Positions 9,632-18,275 of a stretch of DNA of 48,982 nucleotides are shown here, piece by piece. The DNA is taken from the NCBI GenBank assembly GCA_964484385.1, contig CAZAFV010000020.1:1-48982 (forward strand). Reading direction: 5' to 3'. Position 1 is the first letter of the stretch. Every line of letters starts with the position of its first letter. The translations under genes were made by a program, and so were the position numbers. The notes beneath the pieces are model-generated. The model made no database searches. It was not told the DNA's origin and was given only the letters and a program-made list of their open reading frames with translations. Source of the DNA: Poriferisodalis sp964484385. Lineage in GTDB: Bacteria > Actinomycetota > Acidimicrobiia > Acidimicrobiales > Poriferisodalaceae.

Positions 9632-10615
9632 TCAGGTGCGCACATTGACAACAGTGCGCCCTTGCACCTCGCCCGCCAGGATCTTCGGCCCCAGCGCAGC
9701 CAGATCGCCGAGACCCACGGTTGTCGCCATCGATGCCAGCAGATCCCGATCCACCAGCTCGTCGAGCCGTTGCCATGCCGCAGCACGTGGCTCGTAGGGG
9801 CACATCACCGAATCGATGCCGAGCAGGTTGACGCCGCGCAGCAGGAAGGGAATGACGGTGGTGTCGAGCCCATTGCCCCCGGCGAGGCCGCATGCTGCCG
9901 CGCTCGACCCGTACGACATCTGGGTCAGCACGTTCGCCAGCGTGGTCCCCCCGACGGCGTCCACGCAGCCGCCGAATCGCTCGCTGCCGAGCGGCCGGCC
10001 CAGTGGCTCCGACAGCTCCGCCCGGTCGATGATCTCCGAAGCGCCGAGGTTGCGCAGGTAGTCGGCGGTCTGCGGCCTGCCAGTCGAGGCCGCGACCTCA
10101 TGGCCGGCAGCCGACAGCAGGTGCACCGCAACGCTGCCGACGCCGCCGGCAGCACCGGTCACCAGCACCGGACCCGACCCGATGCCGTGATCTTCCAAGG
10201 CTTGGGCGGCCAGCATCGAGGTGAACCCGGCCGTGCCGATCGTCATGGCGTCGAACGTCGACAGCCCGTCGGGCAGTCGCACCAGCCAGTCGCCGCTCAC
10301 GCGTGCGCGCTCCGCGTAGCCACCCCAGTGGGTCTCGCCGACTCGCCAGCCGGTCAGCACGACGCGATCGCCAGGCGCGAAGCGATTGTCGTCGGATGAT
10401 TCCACGACGCCTGCGAAGTCGATGCCTCCCACGTGCGGGTACGTGCGGACAAGTCGCCCGATCCCGCCCAGGATCATCCCGTCCTTGTAGTTCAGCGTGC
10501 TGTATTCCACGGCCACGGTGACATTGCCGTCGGGCAGCTGGCTGTCGTCGATGTCGGCCAGCTCGGCCGAGACGGCTCGGTCCTGTTCGTGCAGCATCAA
10601 TGCGCGGAAGGCCAT
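9632..10615 (-). CDS. acuI: AcuI/YhdH-family NADPH:acrylyl-CoA reductase / quinone oxidoreductase
   Basis: Medium-chain dehydrogenase/reductase without structural zinc, 327 residues. Members of this branch (AcuI, YhdH, YhfP) reduce acryloyl-CoA to propionyl-CoA using NADPH, which detoxifies acrylate from DMSP or propionate pathways. Seen here are STLNYKDGM near the N-terminus, GGIDFAGVVE, DRVVLTGWRVGETHWGGYAE, the nucleotide loop TGAAGGVGSVAV, and the tail ALGPKILAGEVQGRTVVNV, which is very characteristic of this subfamily. An AAGGGG ribosome-binding site precedes ATG 10615. A product of propionyl-CoA would connect with the acyl-CoA mutase 1 kb away, but they are on opposite strands. Confidence 0.82.
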   Translation of the reverse strand: MAFRALMLHEQDRAVSAELADIDDSQLPDGNVTVAVEYSTLNYKDGMILGGIGRLVRTYPHVGGIDFAGVVESSDDNRFAPGDRVVLTGWRVGETHWGGYAERARVSGDWLVRLPDGLSTFDAMTIGTAGFTSMLAAQALEDHGIGSGPVLVTGAAGGVGSVAVHLLSAAGHEVAASTGRPQTADYLRNLGASEIIDRAELSEPLGRPLGSERFGGCVDAVGGTTLANVLTQMSYGSSAAACGLAGGNGLDTTVIPFLLRGVNLLGIDSVMCPYEPRAAAWQRLDELVDRDLLASMATTVGLGDLAALGPKILAGEVQGRTVVNVRT

Positions 10616-10750
10616 GAAGATCCCCTTTGTTGCGGGTCGCCCTCGGTCTGAGAGGCGCAGCGAGCGCGCGGGACACTACCGCCAGGCTGTGGGGCAACGC
10701 CGTTCGCAGCCGCCCACGGACCCGCAGGGCGTCGTCAGTAGGCTGCCGCT

Positions 10751-11416
10751 ATGGCCCTGAGCGACCCGATGGCTCCCGCTGACGCAGTGCGCGAATCGAT
10801 GATGGAGACGCGGCGCGAGACCTTTGACGTCACGCCGGCTGCACTCGAGAAGGTGGTCGAACTGCGCAACAGCGAAGTCGACGGCGATCAGCTGGCGCTT
10901 CGCATCGAGGTGACCGGCGCCCAAGGCGTCGACTACACCTACGACCTCGCCTTCGAGCTGCTGGCCGAGGCCGACGCTGCCGATGTGCCGTTCGCAGTCG
11001 GGGGCGGCCTGACGGTGCTGATTCCCGATCGCGACGTGCCCAAGCTCGACGGCGCCTCGTTGGACCTGCCGTCCAACCCGAACCAGCCGGGCCTCGTGCT
11101 GCGCAACCCGAACCGTCCCGACCTCGGCCCCAACGCACAGCTCGACCTCGACGGCACGGTGGAGGACAACGTCCGCGAGGTGCTCACCAAGCGGATCAAC
11201 CCCTCGATTGCCGCGCACGGCGGGTTCGCCGAGCTGGTGTCGGTGGAAGGCGACACGGTCGTCGTCAAGCTGGGCGGCGGCTGCCAAGGCTGCGGCATGG
11301 CGAACGCCACGGTCACCGCGGGCATCGAGCGCACACTGCGCGAGCTGATCCCTGAAGTCGAGCGGGTCGTCGACCTCACCGACCACGCCTCGGGCGAGAA
11401 CCCTTACTTCACCTAG
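10751..11416 (+). CDS. nfuA: NfuA-type Fe-S cluster carrier (degenerate HesB domain + NifU C-terminal domain)
   Basis: Carrier that delivers iron-sulfur clusters to apo-proteins in the cytosol. The 221-residue protein has two domains. The N-terminal half (about 24-115) resembles an A-type/HesB scaffold (FDVTPAALEKVVELRN) but lacks its cysteines, as in E. coli NfuA. The NifU-like C-terminal domain (about 136-205, INPSIAAHGGFAELVSVEGD) carries the cluster-binding Cys178-x-x-Cys181 (GGCQGCGMA). The start could be ATG 10751, 10769 or 10799. The ribosome-binding site is weak, so the first about 16 residues are uncertain. It is divergent from acuI. Confidence 0.88.
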   Translation: MALSDPMAPADAVRESMMETRRETFDVTPAALEKVVELRNSEVDGDQLALRIEVTGAQGVDYTYDLAFELLAEADAADVPFAVGGGLTVLIPDRDVPKLDGASLDLPSNPNQPGLVLRNPNRPDLGPNAQLDLDGTVEDNVREVLTKRINPSIAAHGGFAELVSVEGDTVVVKLGGGCQGCGMANATVTAGIERTLRELIPEVERVVDLTDHASGENPYFT

Positions 11417-11466
11417 CGGCTGAGCCGAACGGCGACGCCGTCGCCCGAGCGACGGAGGTTGTGGCA

Positions 11467-12201
11467 GTGGGCGTGATCCTCACCGATCAGGGAGAGATCG
11501 AAGCGCCTGCACGGGCGCTGATCATCGTGGCCCATCCCGACGACATCGACTTCGGCATGGCGGGAACCGTTGCCGCGCTGACGTCAGCCGGATGCCACGT
11601 GGCGTACTGCCTGGCGACGAGCGGGGAAGCCGGCGACGACGACATGTCCCATACACCCGACGAGCTGGCCGCAATGCGGCAGGCCGAGCAGACCGCTGCG
11701 GCAGCGAAGGTGGGTGTGAGCGAGCTGCACTGGCTGGGCCATCCCGATGGCATGGTCGTGGCCGATTTGGGATTGCGGCGTGACATCGCGCGCGTGATCC
11801 GGATCGTCCGTCCCGATGCCGTGCTGTGCCAGACCACGATCCCCAACTGGGACCACATCTACATCTCCCACCCGGACCACCTGGCCACTGCTACTGCTGC
11901 GATGGCCGCTGTGTACCCCGACTCCCGCAATCCGCGTGCGTTCCCGGAACTGCTCGACGAGGGCTACAAGCCCCACAACGTCAGCGAGATCTGGCTGATC
12001 GGCACCGAGCCCAACCGGTGGATCGACATCACCGACAACTTTGGCCGAAAGGTCGAAGCGCTTCGTGCGCATCGCGGCCAGACCGCGGAGATGGACGATC
12101 TCGAAGGCCGTCTGCGCGAATGGGCTGCCGATACCGCAGCCGCGGGCAGCCTTCCCAGCGGTCGGCTCGCCGAGGCCTACCGCGTCGTGCCTGCGGGCTA
12201 G
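11467..12201 (+). CDS. PIG-L (LmbE/MshB-like) zinc deacetylase
   Basis: N-acetylglucosamine-type deacetylase fold, about 244 residues. The zinc-binding motif AHPDD sits near the N-terminus and the second motif HPDH is present (SHPDHLATA). In Actinobacteria this family includes MshB and Mca of mycothiol metabolism, teicoplanin-type deacetylases and many uncharacterised members. The short length and the absence of mycothiol neighbours do not allow a choice. GTG 11467 is preferred over GTG 11461 because GGAGG at 11454-11458 is then 8 bases away rather than 2. It lies 50 bp after nfuA on the same strand. Confidence 0.82.
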   Translation: MGVILTDQGEIEAPARALIIVAHPDDIDFGMAGTVAALTSAGCHVAYCLATSGEAGDDDMSHTPDELAAMRQAEQTAAAAKVGVSELHWLGHPDGMVVADLGLRRDIARVIRIVRPDAVLCQTTIPNWDHIYISHPDHLATATAAMAAVYPDSRNPRAFPELLDEGYKPHNVSEIWLIGTEPNRWIDITDNFGRKVEALRAHRGQTAEMDDLEGRLREWAADTAAAGSLPSGRLAEAYRVVPAG

Positions 12202-12328
12202 GCGACAGGGACGCTCCACGCCGTAGGCTCCTGCGCTGGCCGGTGTGCGCCGAGGACAACCGAACCGGACCGCTTGACGGCCGAGGACCGCGGCGACGAT
12301 TGCAACCGCAGCGACGGGAGAACCGACA

Positions 12329-13729
12329 ATGGGACGAGGGATCATTGCGTACGGGGCGTACGTGCCGTATTGGCGGCTGGACCGCTCCAAGATCACCGCG
12401 GCGATGGGCTCGGGCGGCGGCCGCGGGCACCGGGCCGTGGCCAGCTACGACGAGGACACCACCACGATGGGTGTCGAGGCGGCGCGCAACGCACTGCGCA
12501 GCAGCGACATCGTGCCCGACTCGGTGCTGTTCTCGACAGCCAATCCCGCATACATGGACAAGACGAACGCGTCTGCCATTCACGCCGCGCTCGACCTGCC
12601 CCAATCCTCCTGGGCGGTGGACGCCGGCGGCGCGCCGCGTTCGTCCGAGGCCATCTGGGCGCTAGCTGCGGCCAACCGGGGCACCAACCTGGCGGTCGCT
12701 GCGGATCTGCGCACCGGTCGCCCGACCAGCGGCGACGAGGCCGGCGGCGGCGACGGTGCAGCCGCTTTCGTCTTCGGCGATGACGCCGTGTCTCCGGTGC
12801 TGTGCGAATGGCTCGGCGGAGCGGTTGCAACCGCTGAGTTCACCGACCGGTACCGCCAGCCGGGTGATGCGTACTCGCGCATCTGGGAGGAGCGGTTCGG
12901 CGAGCAGGTGTATCTGCCGCTCGCCAACGATGCCATCGAGCGGGCGCTGGCCGACGCCGGTGTCGGCCTCGACGGCATCGACAAGATCGCCATCGTGGGC
13001 CTGCACGCACGTGCGGTGCGCGGCCTGTCCCGGGTGGCAGGCGACAAGCTGGTCCCCGACTTGACCGGCGAGATCGGCAACACCGGCACGGCGCATGCGG
13101 CGATCGTGCTGGCGGCCGTGCTCGACGACGCGGCGCCGGGAGAGACGATCCTGCTGGTCCATCTCGCCGACGGCGCCACGGCCGATGTGCTGAGGACAAC
13201 CGACGCCATCGCTGACCATGCGCCCTACGCGCCGGTGCGCGCCCAGATCGATCGGGGCAACGACGCGCTCGACTACAACAAGTTCCTGACGTGGCGCGGC
13301 TTCCTCGACCGCGAGCCGCCCCGCCGGCCCGACCCGGAGCGTCCCGGTGCACCGCCGGCATTCCGCTCCGAAGACTGGAAGTACGCCTTCGTCGGCTCAC
13401 GCGACCGCAGCTCGGGCGCCATTCATCTGCCGCCGATGCGCGTGTCGATGGAAGGCGGCGCCGTCGACGACATGGAGCGTGTCCGCATGGCCGATGTGCC
13501 CGCCACGATCGCCACCTTCACGGTGGACCGGCTGGCGTTCTCGCTGTCGCCGCCCATGGTTGCCGTGGTCATCGACTACGACGGCGGCGGGCGCTTCCAG
13601 GCCGAGATGACCGACGTCGAACCCGACGAGGTGCGCATTGGCGACCGTGTCGAGATGACGTTCCGTCGCCTGTACAGCGCGGAGGGAATCCACAACTACT
13701 TCTGGAAGGCTCGCCCGGCTGCGAGCTGA
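12329..13729 (+). CDS. HMG-CoA-synthase-like protein fused to an OB-fold (DUF35) domain, cysteines lost
   Basis: 466-residue protein with an N-terminal thiolase-fold part related to HMG-CoA synthase (GIIAYGAYVPYWRLDR, DEDTTTMGVEAARNAL) and a C-terminal OB-fold of the DUF35/acyl-CoA-associated type (from about 330). The motif that holds the nucleophilic Cys in HMG-CoA synthase reads VDAGGAPRSS here (about 98-106), so the protein probably cannot form the acyl-enzyme. The zinc-ribbon cysteines that usually precede the OB-fold are also absent (YAFVGSRDRSSGAIHLPP). I recall the same DAGG sequence in other actinobacterial members, so this looks like a family trait. It sits just upstream of a thiolase, and DUF35 proteins typically act as partners of such thiolases. 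GGGAG precedes the ATG. Confidence 0.78.
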   Translation: MGRGIIAYGAYVPYWRLDRSKITAAMGSGGGRGHRAVASYDEDTTTMGVEAARNALRSSDIVPDSVLFSTANPAYMDKTNASAIHAALDLPQSSWAVDAGGAPRSSEAIWALAAANRGTNLAVAADLRTGRPTSGDEAGGGDGAAAFVFGDDAVSPVLCEWLGGAVATAEFTDRYRQPGDAYSRIWEERFGEQVYLPLANDAIERALADAGVGLDGIDKIAIVGLHARAVRGLSRVAGDKLVPDLTGEIGNTGTAHAAIVLAAVLDDAAPGETILLVHLADGATADVLRTTDAIADHAPYAPVRAQIDRGNDALDYNKFLTWRGFLDREPPRRPDPERPGAPPAFRSEDWKYAFVGSRDRSSGAIHLPPMRVSMEGGAVDDMERVRMADVPATIATFTVDRLAFSLSPPMVAVVIDYDGGGRFQAEMTDVEPDEVRIGDRVEMTFRRLYSAEGIHNYFWKARPAAS

Positions 13730-13745
13730 CGCAGCAATGCTCGCG

Positions 13746-13803
13746 CTGCGGGAGCAGCGGCAGGCGAGCACAGTCTGCGGGAGCAGCGGCAGGCAAGCAC
13801 AGT
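13746..13803. repeat. Tandem direct repeat, 2 x 29 bp
   Basis: Two adjacent 29-bp units (13746-13774 and 13775-13803) that differ at a single position (g in the first, a in the second, at unit base 21). The array lies in the 123-bp gap between the stop of the HMG-CoA-synthase-like gene and the thiolase start, ending about 50 bp before the thiolase ATG. It has no coding role. A recent slippage duplication is the simple explanation, and an operator role is possible. Confidence 0.9.
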
Positions 13804-13852
13804 GGTCAGCGGCCATAATGTCAGTACCCAACCCACCACAAGGCAGGCACAC

Positions 13853-15055
13853 ATGAGTTCACATGGCATTCGCGACAAGGTCGCGATCGTCGGAATGGGT
13901 TGCACCCAGTTCGGCGAGCACTGGGATCGCAGCGTCGATGACATGCTCACCGACGCCGCACACGATGCGTACGCATCGGCGGGCGTCACCCAAGACGACA
14001 TCGACGCCTTCTGGCTCGGCACGATGGGATCGGGCGTCTCCGGCCTGACGCTGTCGAAGCCGCTGCAGCTCGACTACAAGCCGGTAACCCGGCTCGAGAA
14101 CATGTGCGCCACCGGTTCTGAGGCATTCCGCAACGCTGCCTATGCAGTCGCTTCGGGCGCCTACGACATGGTGATGGCGATCGGCGTGGAGAAGCTGAAG
14201 GACTCCGGCTACTCGGGTCTGACGGGCGCTCGCCCGCCCAGCGACGGCACCGATTCCACGATCACCGCACCGGCCACGTTCAGCTTGCTGGCACCGGCTT
14301 ACGCCCACAAGTACGGGCTCGACGAGGACACCATGAAGGAAGTCCTCACCCGGATCGCCTGGAAGAACCACCGCAACGGCTCGCTCAATCCCCGGGCGCA
14401 GTTCCGCAAGGAAGTCGCCAAGGAGACCATCGCCGGCTCGCCGCTGATCGCTGGCCCGCTGGGCATCTTTGACTGCTCTGGCGTCAGCGACGGCTCGGCT
14501 GCCGCGGTCCTGGTACGGGCTGAGGACGCGCACAAGTACTGCGACAACCCGCTGTACATCAAGGCGCTCAGCTTTGCGTCCGGTCCTGCGACCGGCGCGC
14601 TGGACAGCACCTACGACTACACGACGTTCCGTGAGGTCGTGGCGTCGGCCACCGAGGCCTACAAGCAGGCCGGCATCACCGACCCGCGCTCGCAGATCGC
14701 GATGGCCGAGGTGCACGACTGCTTCACACCCACCGAGCTGGTCCTGATGGAGGACCTCGGCTTTGCCGAGCGTGGCCTGGGCTGGAAGGAAGCCATGGCC
14801 GGCACGTTCGACCTCGACGGCGACCTCCCGGTCAATCCCGACGGCGGTCTCAAGAGCTTCGGCCACCCGATCGGCGCATCCGGCCTGCGGATGCTCTTCG
14901 AGTGCTGGCTGCAGCTGCGTGGCCAGGCCCCGCCGGAGCGGCAGATCCCTTCAGTCACCGAGCAGGGCAAGACGCTGGGGCTCACGCACAACTTGGGCGG
15001 GCAGCCTGGGGCGGCGGTGAGCTTCGTCTCGGTCGTTGGTTCCGAGCTGGGCTAA
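13853..15055 (+). CDS. Thiolase family protein (SCP-x / acetyl-CoA acetyltransferase-like)
   Basis: 400-residue non-decarboxylating or SCP-x-like thiolase, which cleaves or forms β-ketoacyl-CoA in the cytosol. The active-site cysteine lies in ENMCATGSEAFRNA (Cys85). The C-terminal His motif is FGHPIGASG, and the last motif is HNLGGQPG, as in SCP-x thiolases where biosynthetic thiolases have a Cys. ATG 13853 is preferred because AAGGCAGG precedes it. A GTG 51 bases upstream in frame would place the start inside the tandem repeat. The pairing with the upstream OB-fold protein suggests a two-protein thiolase. The substrate (branched, sterol-like or long chain) is not evident. Confidence 0.88.
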   Translation: MSSHGIRDKVAIVGMGCTQFGEHWDRSVDDMLTDAAHDAYASAGVTQDDIDAFWLGTMGSGVSGLTLSKPLQLDYKPVTRLENMCATGSEAFRNAAYAVASGAYDMVMAIGVEKLKDSGYSGLTGARPPSDGTDSTITAPATFSLLAPAYAHKYGLDEDTMKEVLTRIAWKNHRNGSLNPRAQFRKEVAKETIAGSPLIAGPLGIFDCSGVSDGSAAAVLVRAEDAHKYCDNPLYIKALSFASGPATGALDSTYDYTTFREVVASATEAYKQAGITDPRSQIAMAEVHDCFTPTELVLMEDLGFAERGLGWKEAMAGTFDLDGDLPVNPDGGLKSFGHPIGASGLRMLFECWLQLRGQAPPERQIPSVTEQGKTLGLTHNLGGQPGAAVSFVSVVGSELG

Positions 15056-15081
15056 CCCTCGCTGCACAATTCAACGCGTAG

Positions 15082-15110
15082 CGGCCCGGGGCATCTGCTC
15101 CGGGCCGTTT
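15082..15110. terminator. Intrinsic terminator between thiolase and dxs (probably bidirectional)
   Basis: A 10-bp GC-rich stem, 15082-15091 (CGGCCCGGGG) pairing with 15098-15107 (CTCCGGGCCG, one G-U pair), with a 6-base loop. A short T run follows on the plus strand. It sits in the 62-bp gap between two converging genes, where a shared terminator is expected. Confidence 0.75.
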
Positions 15111-15117
15111 CGCGTCG

Positions 15118-17028
15118 CTAGGGCGTGATGCGGGCGAGGGTTTTGCGGACCGAGGCAGCGATGCCGACTGCGTCGAGACCGAGTTCGGCGTGCAGTTCTT
15201 GGGCGGTGCCGTGGGGGAGGTAGGCGTCGGGGGTGCCTAGTTGGGTGATGCGTGGGACGGCCGGGGCGTCGAGTTGTTGGAGCGCATCGTTGACGAGGCT
15301 GCCGAAGCCGCCAACGCGCACACCGTCCTCCACGGTCACCACGAGTGGGTGCGCGGCAGCGTCCAGCAGCATGGCGCGGTCGAGCGGCTTCAGGACTCTC
15401 GGATCCCACAGTGAGACATCAACGCCGTCGGTGCTGAGCAATTCGGCGGCTTCGATCGCCGCGTTGAATGTCTGGCCAGCAGCCAGGATGCAAGCGTCTG
15501 GGCCTGACCGGTGTTGGCGGGCCTGTGCGCGCATGTCATTCGTCGAGACATCCGGTTGCTGGACCGTTCCGGCCACTGGGCCCTTGCCGCGGGGCCAGCG
15601 GATTGCCACGGGGCCGTCGGTGATCTCTAGGGCTTGGGCGAACGCTGCTGGCAGCTCGTCGGGCCCCGACGGGGCGAACACGGTCATGCCGGGGATACGC
15701 GTGAACATGGCAATGTCGTACAGGCCGTGGTGAGATGCGCCGTCGGGGCCGGTGATGCCGGCGCGGTCCACGCAGAGGATGACCGGCAGACGGTGCAGGC
15801 CGATGTCGTAGAGCGCCTGATCGAAGGCCCGTGCCAGGAATGTCGAGTACACCGCCACGACCGGTCGGAGGCCGGCCCGCGCCATGCCGGCAGCCGATGT
15901 GAGCGCATGCTGCTCGGCGATGCCCACGTCATAGAAACGATCGGGAAACTCCTGCTGGAAAGGCAGCAACCCGGTGGAGCCGGGCATGGCGGCCGTAATC
16001 GCGACGATGTCACGGTCGTGTCGTGCTGCTGCGATGAGTGTCTCGGTGAACACGGCCGTGTAGTCGCGCAAGACCGGTCGCTTGTCGGCACTCGGTGACG
16101 GGGCGCTCCCGGTGGCGGGGTCGAAGAGGCCGATGTCGTGCAGGTGTTTCTCGGTGTCGTGCTCGGCGGGGGCATAACCGCGACCCTTCTGGGTCACGAC
16201 ATGGACGACGATGGGACCGCCGGCGTAGGCAGCAGCATCGCGGAAGGCCGATTCCATGGCCGATATGTCGTGCCCGTCGACCGGGCCGACGTAGCGCACG
16301 CCGAGCGTCTCGAAGAATGCCGGCGGTTCCCACATCTCGCGCATCGCGGCCGCGGCGCTGTCGAGGCTCCGGCGTACGCCGTCGCCCAGCGGCACTCGCT
16401 CGAGCAGGTGGTCCACCGCGCGGCGGCCCTGCACGTAATGGGGCGACTGTCGCAGTCGCGACATCACCGTGGAAAGCCGGCTGACGGTCGGGGCGTAGGA
16501 GCGGCCGTTGTCGTTGAGAACGATCAATGCCCGCTGGGCGTAATGGCCGAGGTTGTTCAGCGCTTCGAACGCCATGCCACCGGTCATGGATCCGTCACCG
16601 ATCACGGCCACAACACGCCGGTGCTCGTGACCGGTGAGCTGGAATCCGGCGGTGAGTCCAGACGCCCAGCTCAGAGATGTGGAAGCGTGGCTGTTCTCGA
16701 CGACATCATGGGGCGACTCGGACGTGCTGGGGTACCCCGACAGGCCGTGCCGCTGGCGCAGTTGCTCGAAGCCGTCCCGCCGACCCGTGATGAGCTTGTG
16801 CACGTAGGCCTGGTGGCCGGTGTCCCAGATGATGACGTCCCGTGGCGATTCGAACACCCGGTGCAACGCCACACTGAGCTCGACTGCGCCGAGGTTCGAG
16901 CCGAGATGTCCGCCGGTCTGCGAGACAGCCTGCACCACGAAGTCCCTGATCTCCGCACAGAGCTCATCGAGCTGAGACGGGCTGAGCGCTCGCAGGTCAG
17001 CCGGACTGGTGAGCTTGGCGAGGTGCAT
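15118..17028 (-). CDS. dxs: 1-deoxy-D-xylulose-5-phosphate synthase
   Basis: Thiamine-diphosphate enzyme that condenses pyruvate and glyceraldehyde-3-phosphate to DXP, the first step of the MEP isoprenoid pathway (EC 2.2.1.7). The 636 residues match the family. The TPP-binding motif GDGSMTGG…NDNGRSYAPTVS is intact, the N-terminal GGHLGSNLGAVELSVALH contains the conserved His, and the C-terminal transketolase part has DVGIAEQHALTSAAGMA and HHGLYDIAMFTRIPGM. The gene begins 17 bp after a flippase-like membrane protein gene on the same strand, so the two are probably one transcript. DXP also feeds thiamine and pyridoxal synthesis. Confidence 0.97.
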   Translation of the reverse strand: MHLAKLTSPADLRALSPSQLDELCAEIRDFVVQAVSQTGGHLGSNLGAVELSVALHRVFESPRDVIIWDTGHQAYVHKLITGRRDGFEQLRQRHGLSGYPSTSESPHDVVENSHASTSLSWASGLTAGFQLTGHEHRRVVAVIGDGSMTGGMAFEALNNLGHYAQRALIVLNDNGRSYAPTVSRLSTVMSRLRQSPHYVQGRRAVDHLLERVPLGDGVRRSLDSAAAAMREMWEPPAFFETLGVRYVGPVDGHDISAMESAFRDAAAYAGGPIVVHVVTQKGRGYAPAEHDTEKHLHDIGLFDPATGSAPSPSADKRPVLRDYTAVFTETLIAAARHDRDIVAITAAMPGSTGLLPFQQEFPDRFYDVGIAEQHALTSAAGMARAGLRPVVAVYSTFLARAFDQALYDIGLHRLPVILCVDRAGITGPDGASHHGLYDIAMFTRIPGMTVFAPSGPDELPAAFAQALEITDGPVAIRWPRGKGPVAGTVQQPDVSTNDMRAQARQHRSGPDACILAAGQTFNAAIEAAELLSTDGVDVSLWDPRVLKPLDRAMLLDAAAHPLVVTVEDGVRVGGFGSLVNDALQQLDAPAVPRITQLGTPDAYLPHGTAQELHAELGLDAVGIAASVRKTLARITP

Positions 17029-17045
17029 TCGTCGCCCAAGGGTAC

Positions 17046-18065
17046 TCAGCGCCCGAGCGGCACTTCCGCAGGCACCTTGCCACCCCTGCGACGCCCGCCG
17101 AGCGCCAGCGCTGGGGCGCCGGTCAGGCTCACCAGCAGCGTCAGCGCATACACCAGGAGGCCCAGCAGCACGGCTTCGCCCTCGTTGACACCATGGGCAT
17201 CGAGGAACAGCACGAGCGCCCCCTCACGCACTCCGAGGCCGCCGATGGCACTCAGATTCTGAACGATCAACACCATCGGCGCGAAGGCCAACCAGGCTCG
17301 AAGACCTGGATTCACGCCGATCGCGGCCCCCGCCAATGCCGTCGCCACCACAAGCAGGAATTGATACGCCAATCCGACCGTGAGCAGTCGGCCCGCGGCC
17401 CCCGGATGTCGCCGGAACACGCTCAGGCCTGTGTGCACTGCCCCGAGCGCTTCCCGGATGCGGGTACCGCCCGCAAGTCGGCCGAGTCCGCGGGGATGTT
17501 CTGCCACCCAGACGATCAACGCGAGCACGACCAGCGTCCCCAGAGCGAGCCCGCCGGCGATCTGGCCTCCGGAGTGTCTCAGCAGGTTCGGCTGCGACAT
17601 CAAGGCCGCCAGCGTCAGCAGCGGCAATACGACCCAGCCCGTCAGGCGTTCGATGATGACCGTGGCGAAGGCGTTGGCCTGGCTGCCGCAGATGCGAGCC
17701 AGCCGGTTGACTCGCAGCACGTCGCCGCCGATGGTGGTGGGCAGGAAGTTCCCGACGAACAGCGCGGCGAGGTAGATGGACAGCGTCGAGCGCCCCGACA
17801 CGCGGACGTCGAGCGTGTCGGCCACCTGCCACCAGCGCACTGCGGCCATGACGAATGCTGCCGCGATGACGAGGGCGGCACCAGTCAGCCAAGCAGCTGC
17901 AGCGCTCTTGGATCCGACGTCGAGCGCCGACAATTCATCGCGGCTGATGATGATGAGCAGGGCCAAGAGACCTGCACTCGCGCCAACGCGTAACGCCGTA
18001 ACGAGGCCGTGCGGGATGCGCACCCGCCGCCGCGATGGCGGGACTGGTGCTGTGGCGCCGCGCAT
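17046..18065 (-). CDS. Flippase-like / lysylphosphatidylglycerol synthase TM-region family protein
   Basis: Integral membrane protein with about eight hydrophobic helices, 339 residues from ATG 18065 (a TTG three codons earlier is possible). It belongs to the LPG-synthase-TM/UPF0104 family. The helix-turn segment LAALFVGNFLPTTIGGDVLRV and the later LSAIGGLGVREGALVLFL are the usual conserved motifs. Members flip or handle lipid intermediates, and the cytosolic transferase domain of MprF is not present. The C-terminus is basic and ends in the cytosol. Co-transcription with dxs suggests a link to polyprenyl lipid carriers, but this is inference. Confidence 0.85.
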   Translation of the reverse strand: MRGATAPVPPSRRRVRIPHGLVTALRVGASAGLLALLIIISRDELSALDVGSKSAAAAWLTGAALVIAAAFVMAAVRWWQVADTLDVRVSGRSTLSIYLAALFVGNFLPTTIGGDVLRVNRLARICGSQANAFATVIIERLTGWVVLPLLTLAALMSQPNLLRHSGGQIAGGLALGTLVVLALIVWVAEHPRGLGRLAGGTRIREALGAVHTGLSVFRRHPGAAGRLLTVGLAYQFLLVVATALAGAAIGVNPGLRAWLAFAPMVLIVQNLSAIGGLGVREGALVLFLDAHGVNEGEAVLLGLLVYALTLLVSLTGAPALALGGRRRGGKVPAEVPLGR

Positions 18066-18275
18066 CGCCGTCAACCCGCCGAGCGGGAGTCACGCCAAGG
18101 CTGCGCTCGGCAGCGCTCGCCCAGCACGTCGCTCTCGGGGGCACGGCGACGCACATCGGTTTCGAAGCGTTTCACGTGGCTCCGCACAATAGTGTGACGA
18201 CGGTGCGGCCCACATACGGCCGTGCCGCGGCCTCATCTCGTGCCCGCACCGAATTCTGAGACGCTTGGCAGCTTT

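Noticed and set aside
18222..18275. Upstream GTG start for tldD
   Set aside because: Adds 18 residues with Pro/His-rich content absent from TldD proteins, and ATG 18276 fits the family.
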